Below, in pieces: positions 47,795 through 60,285 of a stretch of DNA of 64,000 bases. The notes below the pieces were generated by a model, which saw nothing but the letters and a program-made list of their open reading frames with translations, made no database searches and was not told the DNA's origin. Source of the stretch: Sorghum bicolor (Eukaryota; Streptophyta; Magnoliopsida; Poales; Poaceae). The position numbers and the translations under genes are program-made. Position 1 is the first letter of the stretch. Every line of letters begins with the position of its first letter. The stretch is from positions 33,500,706 to 33,564,705 of the forward strand of contig NC_012870.2 in assembly GCF_000003195.3 (NCBI RefSeq). Reading direction: 5' to 3'.

Positions 47795-48062
47795 ACTCGT
47801 TGTTCTCATCTTCATGATGTAGGATGAACACCGATAACTAGCGGAAGAACAGCCAGATAACTTGCTGCAAGCAGTGATAACTAGTGCAACCTGGCAAATA
47901 AAACTCGAAGCCAACCACCGTCTTTGATGTGCCACATTGTCCCAATCTTCACGACGTAGGAAGAACACCGATAACTAGCTAAAGAACAGTCGGATAACTT
48001 GCTGCAAGCAACAATAACTAGTGCAACCTGGCAAATAAAACTCGAAGCCTAAATTGAGGATT
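47795..48062 (-). repeat. Two-copy tandem repeat at the end of F LTR
   Basis: Two units of about 120 bases (47797-47914 and 47929-48049) share CACCGATAACTAGC, GATAACTTGCTGCAAGCA and ACCTGGCAAATAAAACTCGA. A single unit in opposite orientation lies at about 60405-60535. Confidence 0.8.
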
Positions 48063-49107
48063 CGCCCAACCACACTCTCAAAGAACCAAACAACACAACC
48101 TACAATCAATCAAGGAATACCTTGAAGGGAGTAGGAGCACCAATTGGGAGCAGATGAAGTCGCCGCCTATGTAATCCCGCGAGGAAATCACAAGAGCAAA
48201 AAGGGGTAGAGATCAGTCTCTGAATTTGTTAGCACACAGCTGAACAAAAGGGGTTATGTATTTCAATTATCAAACGTCTGAGATTACAAAGAGTCTTAGG
48301 GGGTATTTATACTAGCAACAGCCCTGCTAGATAGGCAATGGCACAAGAACTGGCTTCACGTGAAAGGTCCCCTTGGAATAGATTTCCAAACTGGCTTCGC
48401 GTGACTGTTGGCCTCCAGAGTAGTTTCCAATAAACTGACCATACCATCTTATTGGGAAGTCCAAATGATGAACCATTTCTCTGGTGTGAAACTAGACTCA
48501 AAGGGCATTCCAGCAATGTATGCCAACCAGCACGAAACATTATAGATTGGTACAGTTTTACTTGGCAAGTTGTACCAATATTCTATCACGAAAGACTGTT
48601 GACCTTCTGAGCAGTCTGTACTAATTCTGGTCTGCAGGCAATATGGAGTATCTAAACTGGTCACCACTAGATTCATTGGAAACTAGACTCGACAAGCTTT
48701 CCAACAAGTCCTCATGGACCTTCATAGCTTTTGTGAGTAAAAAGTTATGAAGATTTATTTGCACTGGTCCATTTCTGACTTCCATTGGTCCGTTTTTTAC
48801 TTCTTCTAGTCTGGTTTGATAGTGTCTTCTAGGACTTGCACTGGTCTGTTCTTCATGGTCTGATTCATTCTTCTCTTCTTCTATATACCTGAGTACAATC
48901 AAGGTACAACACTTAGGTAGTATATAATTCTCATTAATGTTAAAATGAATCTCACAAAGTAGCACGTGGACCTCTTGTTGTAGCTTCTTTGCACGACTAC
49001 GTGTAATCGGTCCATTGATGACTTGGGCTGGTGTCGATGTAGGTGAAACTTGTGTGGGTGTAGCTTGACTTGGAGCTTGTGACATCTTGGTTGGTGGCAT
49101 GGTCATA
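48063..49107 (-). repeat. LTR-like block of chromovirus-like element F, copy 1
   Basis: Noncoding sequence downstream (minus orientation) of the integrase frame. It is duplicated, with the integrase C-terminus, at 51091-51946 plus 59621-59838. The pol C-terminus extends into it, as has been described for some chromoviruses. LTR ends TG/CA are not clearly resolved. Confidence 0.6.
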
Positions 49108-50640
49108 TCATCCTCCCCCTTGAAAAGGAGTCGTCCTCGACTCTGAATTATCTTCACTTGTGAATGGTGAGAGATCAGCAAAATTTATAGAGTTGCTCAC
49201 GCCATAACTTGTAGGAAGATCAATATTGTATGCATTGTCATTGATCTTCTCAAGAACACGAAATGGACCATGTCCTCGTGGTAGCAATTTTGATTTGCGC
49301 TGCTGAGGAAAGCGATCCTTGCGAAAGTGTATCCACACCAAGTCCCCGGGTTCAAATAACACCTTCTTCCTATGTTTGTTCATACTTGCAGCCTTGCGTC
49401 CTGCATTGAGTTCAATTGCTTCCTTGGTCTTCTCGTGTACCTTCTTGATGTATGCAGCACGCTTGGAGGCTTCCATATTGGTTCTTTGGAAGGGGCAACA
49501 AATCTAAGGGAGCAATAGGTTTGAACCCATATACAATTTCGAAAGGACACATATTAGTGGCAGACTGTACTGCCCTGTTATATGCAAACTCTACATGTGG
49601 CAAGCATTCCTCCCAAACCTTTAGGTTCTTTTTCACTATTGTTCGTAGCAACATTGACAATGTGCGATTCACCACTTCAGTTTGTCCATCGGTTTGAGGG
49701 TGACAAGTGGTGGAGAACAAAAGCTTGGTTCCGAGCTTTGCCCATAATGTTTTCCAAAAATATCTCACAAACTTGACATCACGATTGATACAATGGTTCT
49801 AGGCATTCCATGCAGCCACACAATTTCCCTGAAAAACAAATTAGCAATATGTGAAGCATCATCGATCTTGTTACAAGGAATAAAATGAGCCATCTTTGAA
49901 AATCTATCAACCACAAGAAAAACTGAATCTTTTCATTTGTGAGTTCTAGGAAACCCCAAGACAAAATCCATGCTTATGTCTTCCCATGGAGTTTTAGGAG
50001 CAAGTATAGGAGTATATAAACCATGAGGGTTCAGTTTAGACTTAGCTTTGTGACAGGTGACGCATTGCTCCACAAATCTGATGACATCTCTTCTCATCTT
50101 GGGCCAATAAAATTGGTCACCTAGCAGTTCAAATGTTTTATTTTGTCCAAAGTGACACGTTAGCCCACCTCCATGTGATTCCTATAACAAAAGCAATCTA
50201 ACCGAAGAATTTTGAACACACAGTTTGTTAGCTCTAAACGGAAAACCTTCATGTATGTGATAAATTTTCCAACCTTTCCCGTCTTGGCAATGATTATATG
50301 GTTCTGAAAATTTAGCATCATTATTATATAGATCTTTTAGACTTTCCAGACCCAAAACTTTTACCTCAAGTTGGTTCAACAACACACTCTTTCGAGACAA
50401 AGCATCAGCAACAACATTGTCCTTACCTTTCTTATATGTCACAATGAATGGAATTGTTTCGATGAACTCAACCCATTTGGCATGACGTCGGTTCAGTTTT
50501 GCTTGTCCTTTCAAGTACTTCAAAGCTTCATGATGAGAGTGAATAACATATTCTTTTGGCCATAAGTAGTGCTGCCATGTTTCAAGCACACGCACCAAAG
50601 CATATAATTCTTTATCATACACAGAATAATTCAGTTGAGC
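49108..50640 (-). pseudogene. RNase H and integrase of chromovirus-like element F, broken
   Basis: Minus strand. RNase H C-terminal half ([27 protein letters not shown]) at 50622-50182; integrase zinc region (CVTCHKAKSK) and ISMDFVLGFPRT near 50000-50100; a one-base loss near 49789 in the TIVSDRD region shifts the frame and damages the second catalytic Asp; then [15 protein letters not shown] (Glu) and the C-terminal domain ([23 protein letters not shown]). Several stops. The tail has PFQGGG and ITRSRAKKLQQEV. No chromodomain is evident, so lineage (Reina or CRM-like) is uncertain. Confidence 0.85.
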
Positions 50641-51090
50641 ACCAAAGCACCTTTTGTTGGTGGGTCATAGGCTTGAGAACAAACTTCTTCCCTTTTAGAT
50701 TGATAGTGAACTGATTTGTTCTCCCACAATGTTGGCTATATCGATCATATTGCCATGGTCTTCCAAGCAGCAAGTGACACACCGACATAGGTGCCACAAC
50801 ACACTCTACTGTGTCAACATATTCACCAATCTTGAATGGAACGTTTACTTTATATCCAATCTTGATATCTCCCAAATCATTCAGCCACTGTACATGATAT
50901 GGATGAGGGTGTCGTAGCAGCTTTAGGCCAAGTTTATCAACCATCTCACGACTAGCAAGATTATTGCAGCTCCCTCCATTAATAATCACCTTCACCACTT
51001 TATCATGCACCTTTGCTCTAGTTTGAAATAAATTATGTCGCTGCCCATTTTCAGCTTCTTTCATTTGAACACTCAAGATTTGAGACCGGC
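50641..51090 (-). pseudogene. Protease of element F, fused next to RNase H after loss of RT
   Basis: Minus strand. Active site VKVIINGGSCNNLASREMV (NGG where DGG or DSG is expected), then MSVCHLLLGRPWQYDRY and FVLKPM. Immediately after, the sequence is RNase H, so RT and the first half of RNase H are deleted. On the 5' side it joins LTR-like sequence at about 51090, so gag is also missing. A defective deletion derivative. Confidence 0.82.
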
Positions 51091-51946
51091 AACCTGAATC
51101 GAGGATTCGCCCAACCACACTCTCAAGGAACCAACCAACACAGCCTACAATCAGTCAAGGAATACCTTGAAGGGAGTAGGAGCATCAATTGGGAGCAGAC
51201 AAAGCTGCCGCCTATGTAATCCCGTGAGGAAATCACAAGAGCAAGAGGTAGAGATCACTCTCTGAATATTTGCTAGCACACAGCTAAACAAAAAGGGGTT
51301 CTGTATTTCAATTATCAAAAGTCTGGGATTATAAAGAGTCTTAGGGGGTATTTATACTAACAACAGCCCTGCTAGCTAGGTATGAAAATGATATAGAGTT
51401 TCTAAGGGAAGGCAATATGAAAGGTCCCCTCGGAATGGATTCCCAAACTGGCTTCGCGTGACTGTTGGCCTCCAGAGCAGTTTCTAATAAACTGACCATA
51501 ACTTCTTATTGGGAAGTCCAAATGATGAACTGTTTCTTGGGTGTGAAACTAAACTTAAAGGGCTTCCCAACAATGTATGCCAACCAGTATGAAACGTTGT
51601 AGATTGGTACAGTTTTACTTGGCAAATTGTACCAACATTCTGTAACGACAGACTGTTGACTTTCTGAGCAGTCTGTACTAATTCTGGTGTGTAGGCAATA
51701 TGGAGTAACCAAACTAGTTGCCACTAGATTTATTGGAAAGTAGACTCGACAAGCTTTCCAACAAGTTCTCATGAACCTTCATAGCTTTTATGAGTAAAAA
51801 GGTATGAAGATTTCTTTGCACTGGTCCGTTCTTGACTTCTACTGGTCTGTTTTTGACTTCTTGTGGTCCGTTTTGCTAGTGTCTTCTGGGACTTGCACTG
51901 GTCCATTCTTCATAGTCCGATTCATTCTTCTCATCTTCTATATACC
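51091..51946 (-). repeat. LTR-like block of F, copy 2, interrupted by element E
   Basis: Closely follows 48063-48900. It continues at 59626 after element E; the target duplication ATACC is at 51942-51946 and 59621-59625. Confidence 0.8.
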
Positions 51947-53220
51947 TGTTGGGTATTTTAAACGCAAACAGAAAAATCCGCAAGCGCACGGATACCGATG
52001 TAGCCTTCACCCGGGAGTACTCCAGAGTATCGATTTTCCACAGAGAACGTGAGTGTACTAATTAAGATCCAAGATCCCCCAAGGATAACTATATAATTAT
52101 TTTTGGTGGGAAGAGAGGAAGTTTCCTGAGAGTTCTCTAGTTGATCTAAGAATCAAGAATTACTTCAGAGATTATTTATATCGGGACATCAGAGCACTAA
52201 CCACAGAAAGAGATGAGAAGGGGGCTCGGAAGGTCTGACTACGGTCCTACAAACACCGATCCGAACGAGATGGAATACGTCGACCGTTAGGGCTATCACT
52301 ACCCTAAGGCTACCACAACAATCCGCAGGATTGGGTGCAATTCCAGGTAATTGCAAGACTAAACACCACGTCTAATCTATTAATTACTACTCTAGCGTTA
52401 TAAAGACTAGAGCACTTGATGCAAGCGGGAATCCAATAAATAACTTGAATGTAAATAAAAGTAATTAGAGAACTCAGGAATTATAAATTGAAGAACCTGG
52501 AGAACGATGAAGAATGAACCAGTTGCTGCAAAAGTACAATGTTGAGGAAGATCCGACAGATCCGGCTCCTCCTCCGCTCTCCTCTTCTCTCTCCCTATTT
52601 TCTAGATTACAACTAGAACTAACTAGAACTAGAGGAACTAGAACTAGAACTAGATGAACTAGAACTAGATCTAGATGAACTAGAGATAGAACTAGAAGAA
52701 CTAGAGGGATCCTCTCTACTTGGATGAAGAATTGAAACCCTAACTTTGATTCTGTAGAAGAGGTATGATCTCCAGGGGCCAGGGGGTCTGGTTTTATAGT
52801 CCCTTCAAGTGAATATGGGCCGTTGGATCAAACCGACATTGATTGAACGGTTATCCTTGATCCTTTAGGTCGGTGGAGCAATATCCCGAAAGAGAGTCCT
52901 GATTGGACTCTATGTGAGGGCGGGCGCCCAGGAGAGGAGGGCGGGCGCCCTGTCCCTGAGTCCTCTCGGCCTCCGCTTCGGTCTCGTGGCTTCTGGAGTC
53001 TTCTAGATGATAGAAAATTGCGCGGCACGTTAATATCTCTATGTAAACCCGACGTGTGGGCCTTTCTTCTGTATTTCCTGATAACCCCCTGCAGAAATAG
53101 ACAAACACCAAAACTCGTGGAATTCTGTCAGATAAAACCCTAAGTCTAGGTGTTGGTTGCATTTGGATCCTTTTCCATGATTAGTTGATGGTTAAATATG
53201 AGCATTAAGGACCATCAACA
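51947..53220 (-). repeat. 3' LTR of element E
   Basis: TGTTGGGTATTTT to GACCATCAACA on the plus strand. It has minus-strand paired GC boxes (52918-52929, 52939-52950), a minus-strand TATAAAA at 52792-52798, and the CTAGTT minisatellite at about 52615-52705. Confidence 0.94.
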
Positions 53221-53235
53221 AGCTCCCCCAAGCTT
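53221..53235 (-). promoter_or_regulatory. Polypurine tract of element E
   Basis: On the minus strand AAGCTTGGGGGAGCT abuts the 3' LTR. Confidence 0.75.
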
Positions 53236-55412
53236 AACCTTTGCTCGTCCCTGAGCAAAGATGGACTCAAGAGTTTCTGTAGTGGTTTTATGCCTTAAAA
53301 ATACACATTCGTTCAAACAAGATCTCATCTCTGGGTTAGGTTAAACTGTTAAGATTTAAAACTTACTCATTTTACCTTTCACCATGGTACTTGTAACCGT
53401 CACATCTGTCTTGAGTAGTTAAAAGATAGAACGGTCTAGTCAAGCGCCATGTCTCTTGTTCTTCGATTAACTATAGCTCTGGAGTTTTTTTGCAGATTTT
53501 CAAATAAAACTCAGAGATTCCTTGTATGACTTTCTCTAGTCTCTCTTTTGTGGTATTTCTGGATCCTTACCAAGGCAGTAATGGTGTATGCCTTCTCTCA
53601 AAGTATGTGGTATTTTTGGTATGAGGCATAGTGGCATTGCCTTCTCTCTCACCCTACTCTAATAAGGCTTTTGATATCTGGAGCTCATAGGTGGGAGACA
53701 GCTAATACATACTTACAAGACATTTATTGTATAGTCAAACCTTGGATCCAGAAGAATAAGTCAATAAGTCAAATCAAGATGTGCATGTGTGGCGAATGAA
53801 TGGTGTATGATGATGATGGTGATAACAATGGTGAAAGTCTAGTTCTACTTTTACTCTTTTGAGGGGATACATACCTTTCTTGCTCTTTTCAAACTTTTGG
53901 AGGAGAATGAGATGCTCTGTATTTTCTTTTTCTTTTCCCTCAGGTGGGTATCTTGTACCCCTAATTCTACTGTCGGACACTTGTCCATTTTTACCTCTCG
54001 TCTCACCTTTTCTTTTCTTCGAGGTTCCGGACACTTGCCCCTTTTTATTTCCTCGTATCTTTCTCTTTTTTTTTCTCTATCTTCTTTTTTTAGAGCACTC
54101 ATCTCATGAGATGATGTAGCAAGTGGTAGTAACCAAGATAACTTGAGCATTTATTTCACAGGGGAAAACAGAAATGTTTTTGGCTATTCTCTCCTGGATT
54201 AGGAGTAGAATATTTTTGGGTGGTTCTGGAGATGGAAATGGATGGATATATGTGGATGCGTACTTCTGGAGTAGAAGCAGCAAGTGTGAGTGAACGTGCA
54301 AGTGAATCTTGATTTAACCACATGACAAGCTCCTAAGGGTCTACACAGCTTGACCACACTCAATGCTCATAAGCAGTAAAAAGTAAATGTGTGGCTCAAA
54401 GTTTAGCAAGCATGTATATATGGCTATGGTAGGAATTTAAACTCTCATCATACAGGAACTCATCATGTGTTATTTTAAAGATTTTCAAAGATAAAATTTC
54501 CTAGAATTCTAGCATCTCAAGGAACAGATAAACAGCAGCTCAACCTTCCCATATCGTATCCGTTAACGACTTAGACTTTAGATCAAGTACTCTCCCCACA
54601 AGTTCAGGTTTAGTGCAAATCTTAATCAATACCAGTCATTCCTAAACTTGAGAGAGATTTCAATTTTGAGAACTAGTCATGGCAGAGCAACTATCCATCA
54701 TTTCCATGTGAGAGCTTATCATGAGGGTTCATAGCAAACTTTATTTATTTATTTATTTAGCAAACTAAGCAAAGATATATGTAAAAGCACAAAATCTTTA
54801 TTTGGGTTTTTATGATTATGCATCTTTTTATTATTAGAGTAAAGTATAAACGTGAGTAGAATACTTAGCTGGATAAATGGGAGTGCTCTCCCCCAAGCTG
54901 GATTTTGACGTAATTCCTTGTGATGTAGCTAGCAGGTGACGGAGGTGTATTTGAATGTCGGCAGCACCCTGACACCGATTAGGATGTCCTCCGTCTGCTA
55001 GTCTTCTTTGATCCTTGAATTCTATGGAGCTCAAATAGACAACAAAGCTTTGTGGAACTAGTTAAGTATTAGCATAAATATCTAGCCTTTATCATGTTGA
55101 GCCTACTCAATAAATGTTACTCTCTTTAGTAGGATCACAATCTTATTTTTAGATTTTCATTTTTATAGGACAAGAATATATTTATTTTATTTTTATGCCA
55201 CCACAGTGAATGTACTTTTGGGTTTTATGCCATGAGCATACTCACATGGGGCTTACTATTTTTAACATTTTTATTTTCTTTTCTAGATGATATGAACCTG
55301 ATTAACTAAGCAAATTGTTTTAAATAATTGAAAGGGAAGGATAACTACCAAGTTTACCTCTTGGCAAGGCGTTTGGTGTTTTTAAGTCCTCCGAACGGGA
55401 CTCTCTGCTTTC
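53236..55412 (-). other. Noncoding internal region of E with hairpin cluster
   Basis: Collinear with N 31657-33850 and M 28301-30012. It holds GGAC/GTCC at 53975-53986, GGGTA/TACCC at 53945-53959, and a GGGC/GTCC version at 54029-54040 within CGAGG/CCTCG (54020-54024, 54051-54055). No ORF is credible. Confidence 0.7.
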
Positions 55413-56600
55413 TCAATCGTCCTGGGATTCGCTGGATGGCGTAGTCGGTGGTTCCGGCGGCGCCTGCTCTTCATGAATAACTATCTTCTCTCTACACCTG
55501 CCTCGGTGTACTTCTCCTTCGTACTCCACCCATCCATCCTTGATGATTTGCCTCCTCTGGTTGCAGTTGCGTCGTCTTCTTCTTGTCCTGACCTGCTTAG
55601 AGTCTTCAACTATATAGTTAGGGTCAGTAAAATAGCGGCGTACCTTCTCAGAGGGGTAGTGTATGCGGACTTCTCCGGTTCCAATGTAGATGATTGCTTC
55701 AACGGTGCTGAGGAACGGTATTCCAAGGATGATGGGTGGATTGTATTCGTCTTCTCCCATGTCAATAACCTTCAAATCATCTGGAGCTGAATGTATTTTT
55801 GTTGTAGGGGCATGGTTCTAAACAGGAGCTGATAGGTGACTGCGGCCCTTATGTTGACGTCAGATCCGGTGTTGTAGAGTGTCTTCTGAAAAGAATATCC
55901 GTTGATTGTGCACTTGATGCTTGGAACACCAGGGTCGTCCTTCTTGATCAAGAAAGGCGATTTGAGTTGACGATCTTGACCTCTTTGAACTGCAGTGACC
56001 ATCTTAGCTGACTCGGTCCACACTTGCTTGTTCCTGTTCCTCCTGTTGGTCTTCTTCCTTGGTTCATGTCAGGAATGCTCTGAGATTTGTGTAGTCTTGT
56101 TCTTGAAGGAAAACGTCTCCTTCCTACCCTTGATGTAGAAACTGATCTTGGTAGCACTAGCGTAGATGACAGCCCCTGAGGTGTTTAGGAATGGCCTCCC
56201 TAGGATGATGGGTGCCCTCTCATCAGTACCAGTCTCTATCACCACGAAGTCTACTGGGGCGTACAAGGTACCAACTCGGACGTATAGGTTCTTCAACATT
56301 CCCTTTGGGAAACTTAGCGCACGATCTGCAAGCTGCAAACACATGGTTGTTTCTAGTAAAGGATGTGTAAAGAATTATTCATAAAGTACCCTGGGCATAA
56401 TGTTGACGCTGGAGCCAAAGTCGTAGAGTGCTTCTGGGAAGTCCACCATGCCGATGGAGATCGGGATGACGAGGCGTCCTGGGTTGTCTCTCTTGACCGG
56501 CAGAAGGTCAGTAATTACTTCCACAACGGGGTTACTCCAGTAGTTACGTCCTCAAGCATCTCTGGGCAGTGATTGCCTGAGTGTCCAGTATCTCCAGTGT
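55413..56600 (-). pseudogene. Two protease-like modules and a zinc-knuckle remnant in element E
   Basis: On the minus strand: a knuckle remnant (TGHSGNHCPEML, first Cys pair lost) near 56560-56600; protease module 1 with PISIGMVDFPEALYDFGSS and SVNIM near 56390-56480, then APIILGRPFLNTSGAVIYAS at 56344-56069; module 2 with SIKCTINGYSFQKTLYNTGS (active-site Asp replaced by Asn) at 56023-55772, then PPIILGIPFLSTVEAIIY and a basic tail at 55775-55413. Module 1 closely follows the protease of G. Stops and shifts separate the pieces. N lacks this cassette, so E keeps or acquired it. Confidence 0.75.
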
Positions 56601-58070
56601 GTTTGTGCTCGTAGATCTAGGTTCTTCACTTGGTGGAGTCTGGGAGTTGTAAAAGTCCTTCATATTTTGCTCGAAGTGTACCTGCTCATAGGGACAAGGC
56701 AGAGACCAAGTGCATGGGCCCTGTTGGTTGAAAACACCAACGGAACCAAAAGTGTATTTGTTCTCTCTAACCTTAAGCATAGTGAGCAAGACAAAGTTGA
56801 TGGATAATAAGACCATGAGTATAACATTTAAAACATTTGTCAGATCAAATCGCTCAACCTAATGGAAAGATAATCTATCTATATTTATGTTGTTTTTTTC
56901 TATTTATATATCTTCCAAAGATTGAGTGTGCAACATTTTAGTTCATATGATTAGGAGTGTGGGATCACAAAGGTGGAAGGACTAAACATGTTGAATCAGG
57001 TTGGTTAATCTAGAGTTGTAAATCATACATGTTTGTCTCTTTTGTTCATGTGAACGCCAGAACCAAGGAGAAGCTTATAAAAGTGATAGTGAAGTACCTT
57101 AAGATGTTACCTTACTTGAAAAGTGATGGTACAGTATCACCTTGTGGAATCTTTCCTTTCTTAGCGGTTGTGCATCGTGTTTGTGGCACCCTCCATGGAT
57201 CATCTTTTATGAGCTATGCCTTCCTTGTGTAAATTGTTAAACTTCATGTGTCTCTCTCTTTGTCTCCAATGTGAGTTTATCTCAGGACTTCCCAGGTCGA
57301 TATTGAAAGTTTTCCTGTAGAGGTTAGTCCAACAAAATATCCAATATCTACTATAGCATACTATTGGCTCAAAGATCAACCTAGACACCATGTCTAATTT
57401 GATTTAGGAGGGCATTTTAACCTAAGCATCATGCTTAATTTAAACTCCCTTGGAAGTAAGATCATCAGCCCTAAACTAAGCACTATGCTTAATTAAGAGA
57501 TAAATGAAACTACTCCAAACCTAGACATATACTAAAGCAAATAAAGGTGGTATGAGAGCATTTATAGAGTTCTACTCAAGTGGAGTTAAAGTAGTGTGAT
57601 TAGTATTTAACAAATTGAGCATGTCTCAATGGTAGGGACAACCAACATAGCAACATGGCAAAGGATGTTTTTATGTAAAGTACTCCCCCAAGCTTGAATT
57701 TTGCAAAATTCAAGTTTGGATGAATTTAATTCAATGTTGTATGATGATTGGTTGGACATACCTTGTGCTTGTCATTCATCCGATCTTCTTGCTCCAATCC
57801 TGAAAAGGTTAGTGACAAGAATACCCAAAGGAATTTTTTTACAATTATCCTTATATGCTCAACACAAAAGGTAATGTTGCAAATAATTAAAAGCTCATGT
57901 TACAATCTGATCAGTGCTTGTTTTAGGACACTAAGCTTGTCCTTGGGAAACCATCAATTTATGTCAGTGAAGTGGTTTCCCCTCCAACGCTCACCTATAT
58001 CAAGATGAACTCAACGAGATCTGCAAAATTTATTATAGACATATGCATCGACAACCACCCTTTTAATGTT
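56601..58070 (-). other. Noncoding internal region of E upstream of the protease cassette
   Basis: Collinear with N 33960-35310 (for example AAGTGCATGGGCCCTGTTGG and the AGTACTCCCCCAAGCTTG motif). No credible ORF. Confidence 0.7.
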
Positions 58071-58240
58071 TTAATAAATAGAAAGGAAGAGGGGGTTGGA
58101 GATCTCGAATGTGGTGATGTTGGAGAGACCAATGGATTGTGAAGATGTTGCATATGAGCATGGAGTAAATGAAGTGGCTATGAAATAAATTCCATGCTCA
58201 TTAATGCTTAGAGTGAAATCCATGTGGTGTGGTGAAAATG
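58071..58240 (-). pseudogene. gag remnant of element E
   Basis: The minus strand starts MDFTLS, the first residues as in C gag, and passes directly into INEHGIYFIATSFTPCSYAT and ITTFEISNPLFLSIY, the C-terminal end of N gag. More than 350 codons, including the whole gag core, are missing. This is a clean internal deletion. Confidence 0.85.
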
Positions 58241-58317
58241 GTAAGGTGAGTGTGGTAAAAAAGGGAAAGAAAAAGGATACACGGACGACTTGGTTCGAAA
58301 CTAGCACAGCTACCGTT

Positions 58318-58334
58318 CCCCGACAACGGCGCCA
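58318..58334 (-). promoter_or_regulatory. Primer binding site of element E, tRNA-Asp type
   Basis: On the minus strand TGGCGCCGTTGTCGGGG, one mismatch to the tRNA-Asp complement, seven bases inside the LTR. Confidence 0.82.
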
Positions 58335-58341
58335 GGAAGCT

Positions 58342-59620
58342 TGTTGGGTATTTTAAACGCAAATAGAAAAATCCGCAAGCACACGGATACCGATGTAGCG
58401 TTCACCCGGGAGTATTCCAGAGTATCGATTTTCCACAGAGAACGTGAGTGTACTAATTAAGATCTAAGATCACCCAAGGATAACTATATAATTATTTTTG
58501 GTGGGAAGAGAGAAAGTTTCCTGAGAGTTCTCTAGTTGATCTAAGAATCAAGAATTACTTCAAAGATTATTTATATCGGGACATCAGAGCAATAACCACA
58601 TAAAGAGATGAGAAGGGGGCTAGGAAGGTCTGACTACGGTCCTACAAACACCGATCCGAACGAGGTGGAATACGTCGACCGTTAGGGCTGTCACTACCCT
58701 AAGGCTACCACAACAATCCGTAGGATTGGGTGCAATTCCATGTAATTGCAAGACTAAACACCACGTCTAATCTATTAATTACTACTCTAGCGTTATAAAG
58801 ACTAGAGCACTTGATGCAAGCGGGAATCCAATAAATAACTTGAATGTAAATAAAAGTAATTAGAGAACTCAGGAATTATGAATTGAAGAACCTGGAGAAC
58901 GATGAAGAACGAACCAGTTGCTGGAAAAGTACAATGTTGAGAAAGATCCGACAGATCCGGCTCCTCCTCCGCTCTCCTCTTCTCTCTCCCTATTTTCTAG
59001 ATTACAACTAGAACTAACTAGAACTAGAACTAGAGGAATTAAAACTAGAACTAGATGAACTAGAACTAGATCTAGATGAACTAGAGGTAGAACTAGAAGA
59101 ACTAGAGGGATCCTCTCTACTTGGATGAAGAATTGAAACCCTAACTTTGATTCTGTAGAAGAGGTATGATCTCCAGGGGCCAGGGGGTCTGGTTTTATAG
59201 TCCCTTCAAGTGAATATGGGTCATTGGATCAAACCGACATTGATTGAATAGTTATCCTTGATCCTTTAGGTCGGTGGAGCAATATCCCGAAAGAGAGTCC
59301 TGATTGGACTTATGTGAGGGCGGGTGCCCAGGAGAGGAGGGCGGGCGCCCTGTCCCTGAGTCCTCTCGGCCTCCGCTTTGGTCTCGTGGCTTCTGGAGTC
59401 TTCTAGATGATAGAAAATTGCGCGGCACGTTAATATCTCTATGTAAACCCGACGTGTGGGCCTTTCTTCTGTATTTCCTGATAACCCCCTGCAGAAATAG
59501 ACAAACACCAAAACTCGTGGAATTCTGTCAGATAAAACCCTAAGTCTAGGTGTTGGTTGCATTTGGATCCTTTTCCATGATTAGTTGATGGTTAAATATG
59601 AGCATTAAGGACCGTCAACA
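58342..59620 (-). repeat. 5' LTR of element E
   Basis: 1279 bp. It is followed by duplication ATACC and the rest of F copy 2. It contains the minisatellite at about 59005-59105 and one or two GC boxes near 59320-59350. Confidence 0.94.
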
Positions 59621-59625
59621 ATACC

Positions 59626-60285
59626 TAGGTACAATCAAGGTATAACACTTAGGTAGTATATAATTCTCATTAATGTTAAAATGAATCTCACAAAGTAGCG
59701 CGTGGACCTCTTATTGTAGCTTCTTTGCACGACTACGTGTAATCGGTCCATTGATGACTTGGGCTGGTGTCGGTGTAGGTGAAACTTGAGTGGATGTAGC
59801 TTGACTTGGAGCTTGTGACATCTTGCTTGGTGGCGTGGTCATATCATCCTCCCCCCTTGAAAAGGAGTCGTCCTCGACTCTGAAGTGTCTTCACTTGTGA
59901 ATGGTGAGAGATTAGCAACATTGAAGGAGTTGCTCACACCATAACTTGTCAGAAGATCAATCTTGTATGCATTGTCATTGATCTTCTCAAGAACATGAAA
60001 TGGACCATCTCCTCGTGGCAGCAATTTTGATTTGCGCTGCTGAGGAAAGCGATCCTTGCACAAGTGTATCCGCACCAAGTCCTAGGGTTCAAATAACACC
60101 TTCTTCCTATGTTTGTTCATACTTGCAGCCTTGCGTCCTGCCTTGAGTTCAATTGCTTCCTTGGTCTCTTCTCGTGTACCTTCTTGATATATGCAGCACG
60201 CTTTTAGGCTTCCATATTGGTTCTTTCCTGCATTGGAAGGGGCAACAAATCTATCGGAGCAATAGGTTTGAACCCATATACATCC
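59626..60285 (-). pseudogene. F copy 2: LTR-like block and integrase C-terminal fragment
   Basis: Continues 51091-51946 across E. Minus-strand pieces ([37 protein letters not shown]) repeat the integrase C-terminus at 49108-49476. It ends at an inversion junction near 60285. Confidence 0.8.

Larger units (their letters stand above)
51947..59620 (-). mobile_element. Element E: complete non-autonomous deletion derivative of the C/N family
   Basis: A 7674-bp minus-orientation element with LTRs of 1274 bp (51947-53220) and 1279 bp (58342-59620), target duplication ATACC and a tRNA-Asp-type PBS. The LTRs are of the C type, while the internal region follows N. Gag is reduced to a few N-terminal codons joined to a C-terminal piece. 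A protease-like cassette (55413-56600) replaces a short stretch of N. No RT or integrase. LTRs differ at a few tens of positions by eye, so E is older than D. Confidence 0.95.

Noticed and set aside
47797..48049. CRISPR-like array
   Set aside because: Only two long diverged tandem units in a plant LTR; no short regular repeats with unique spacers.
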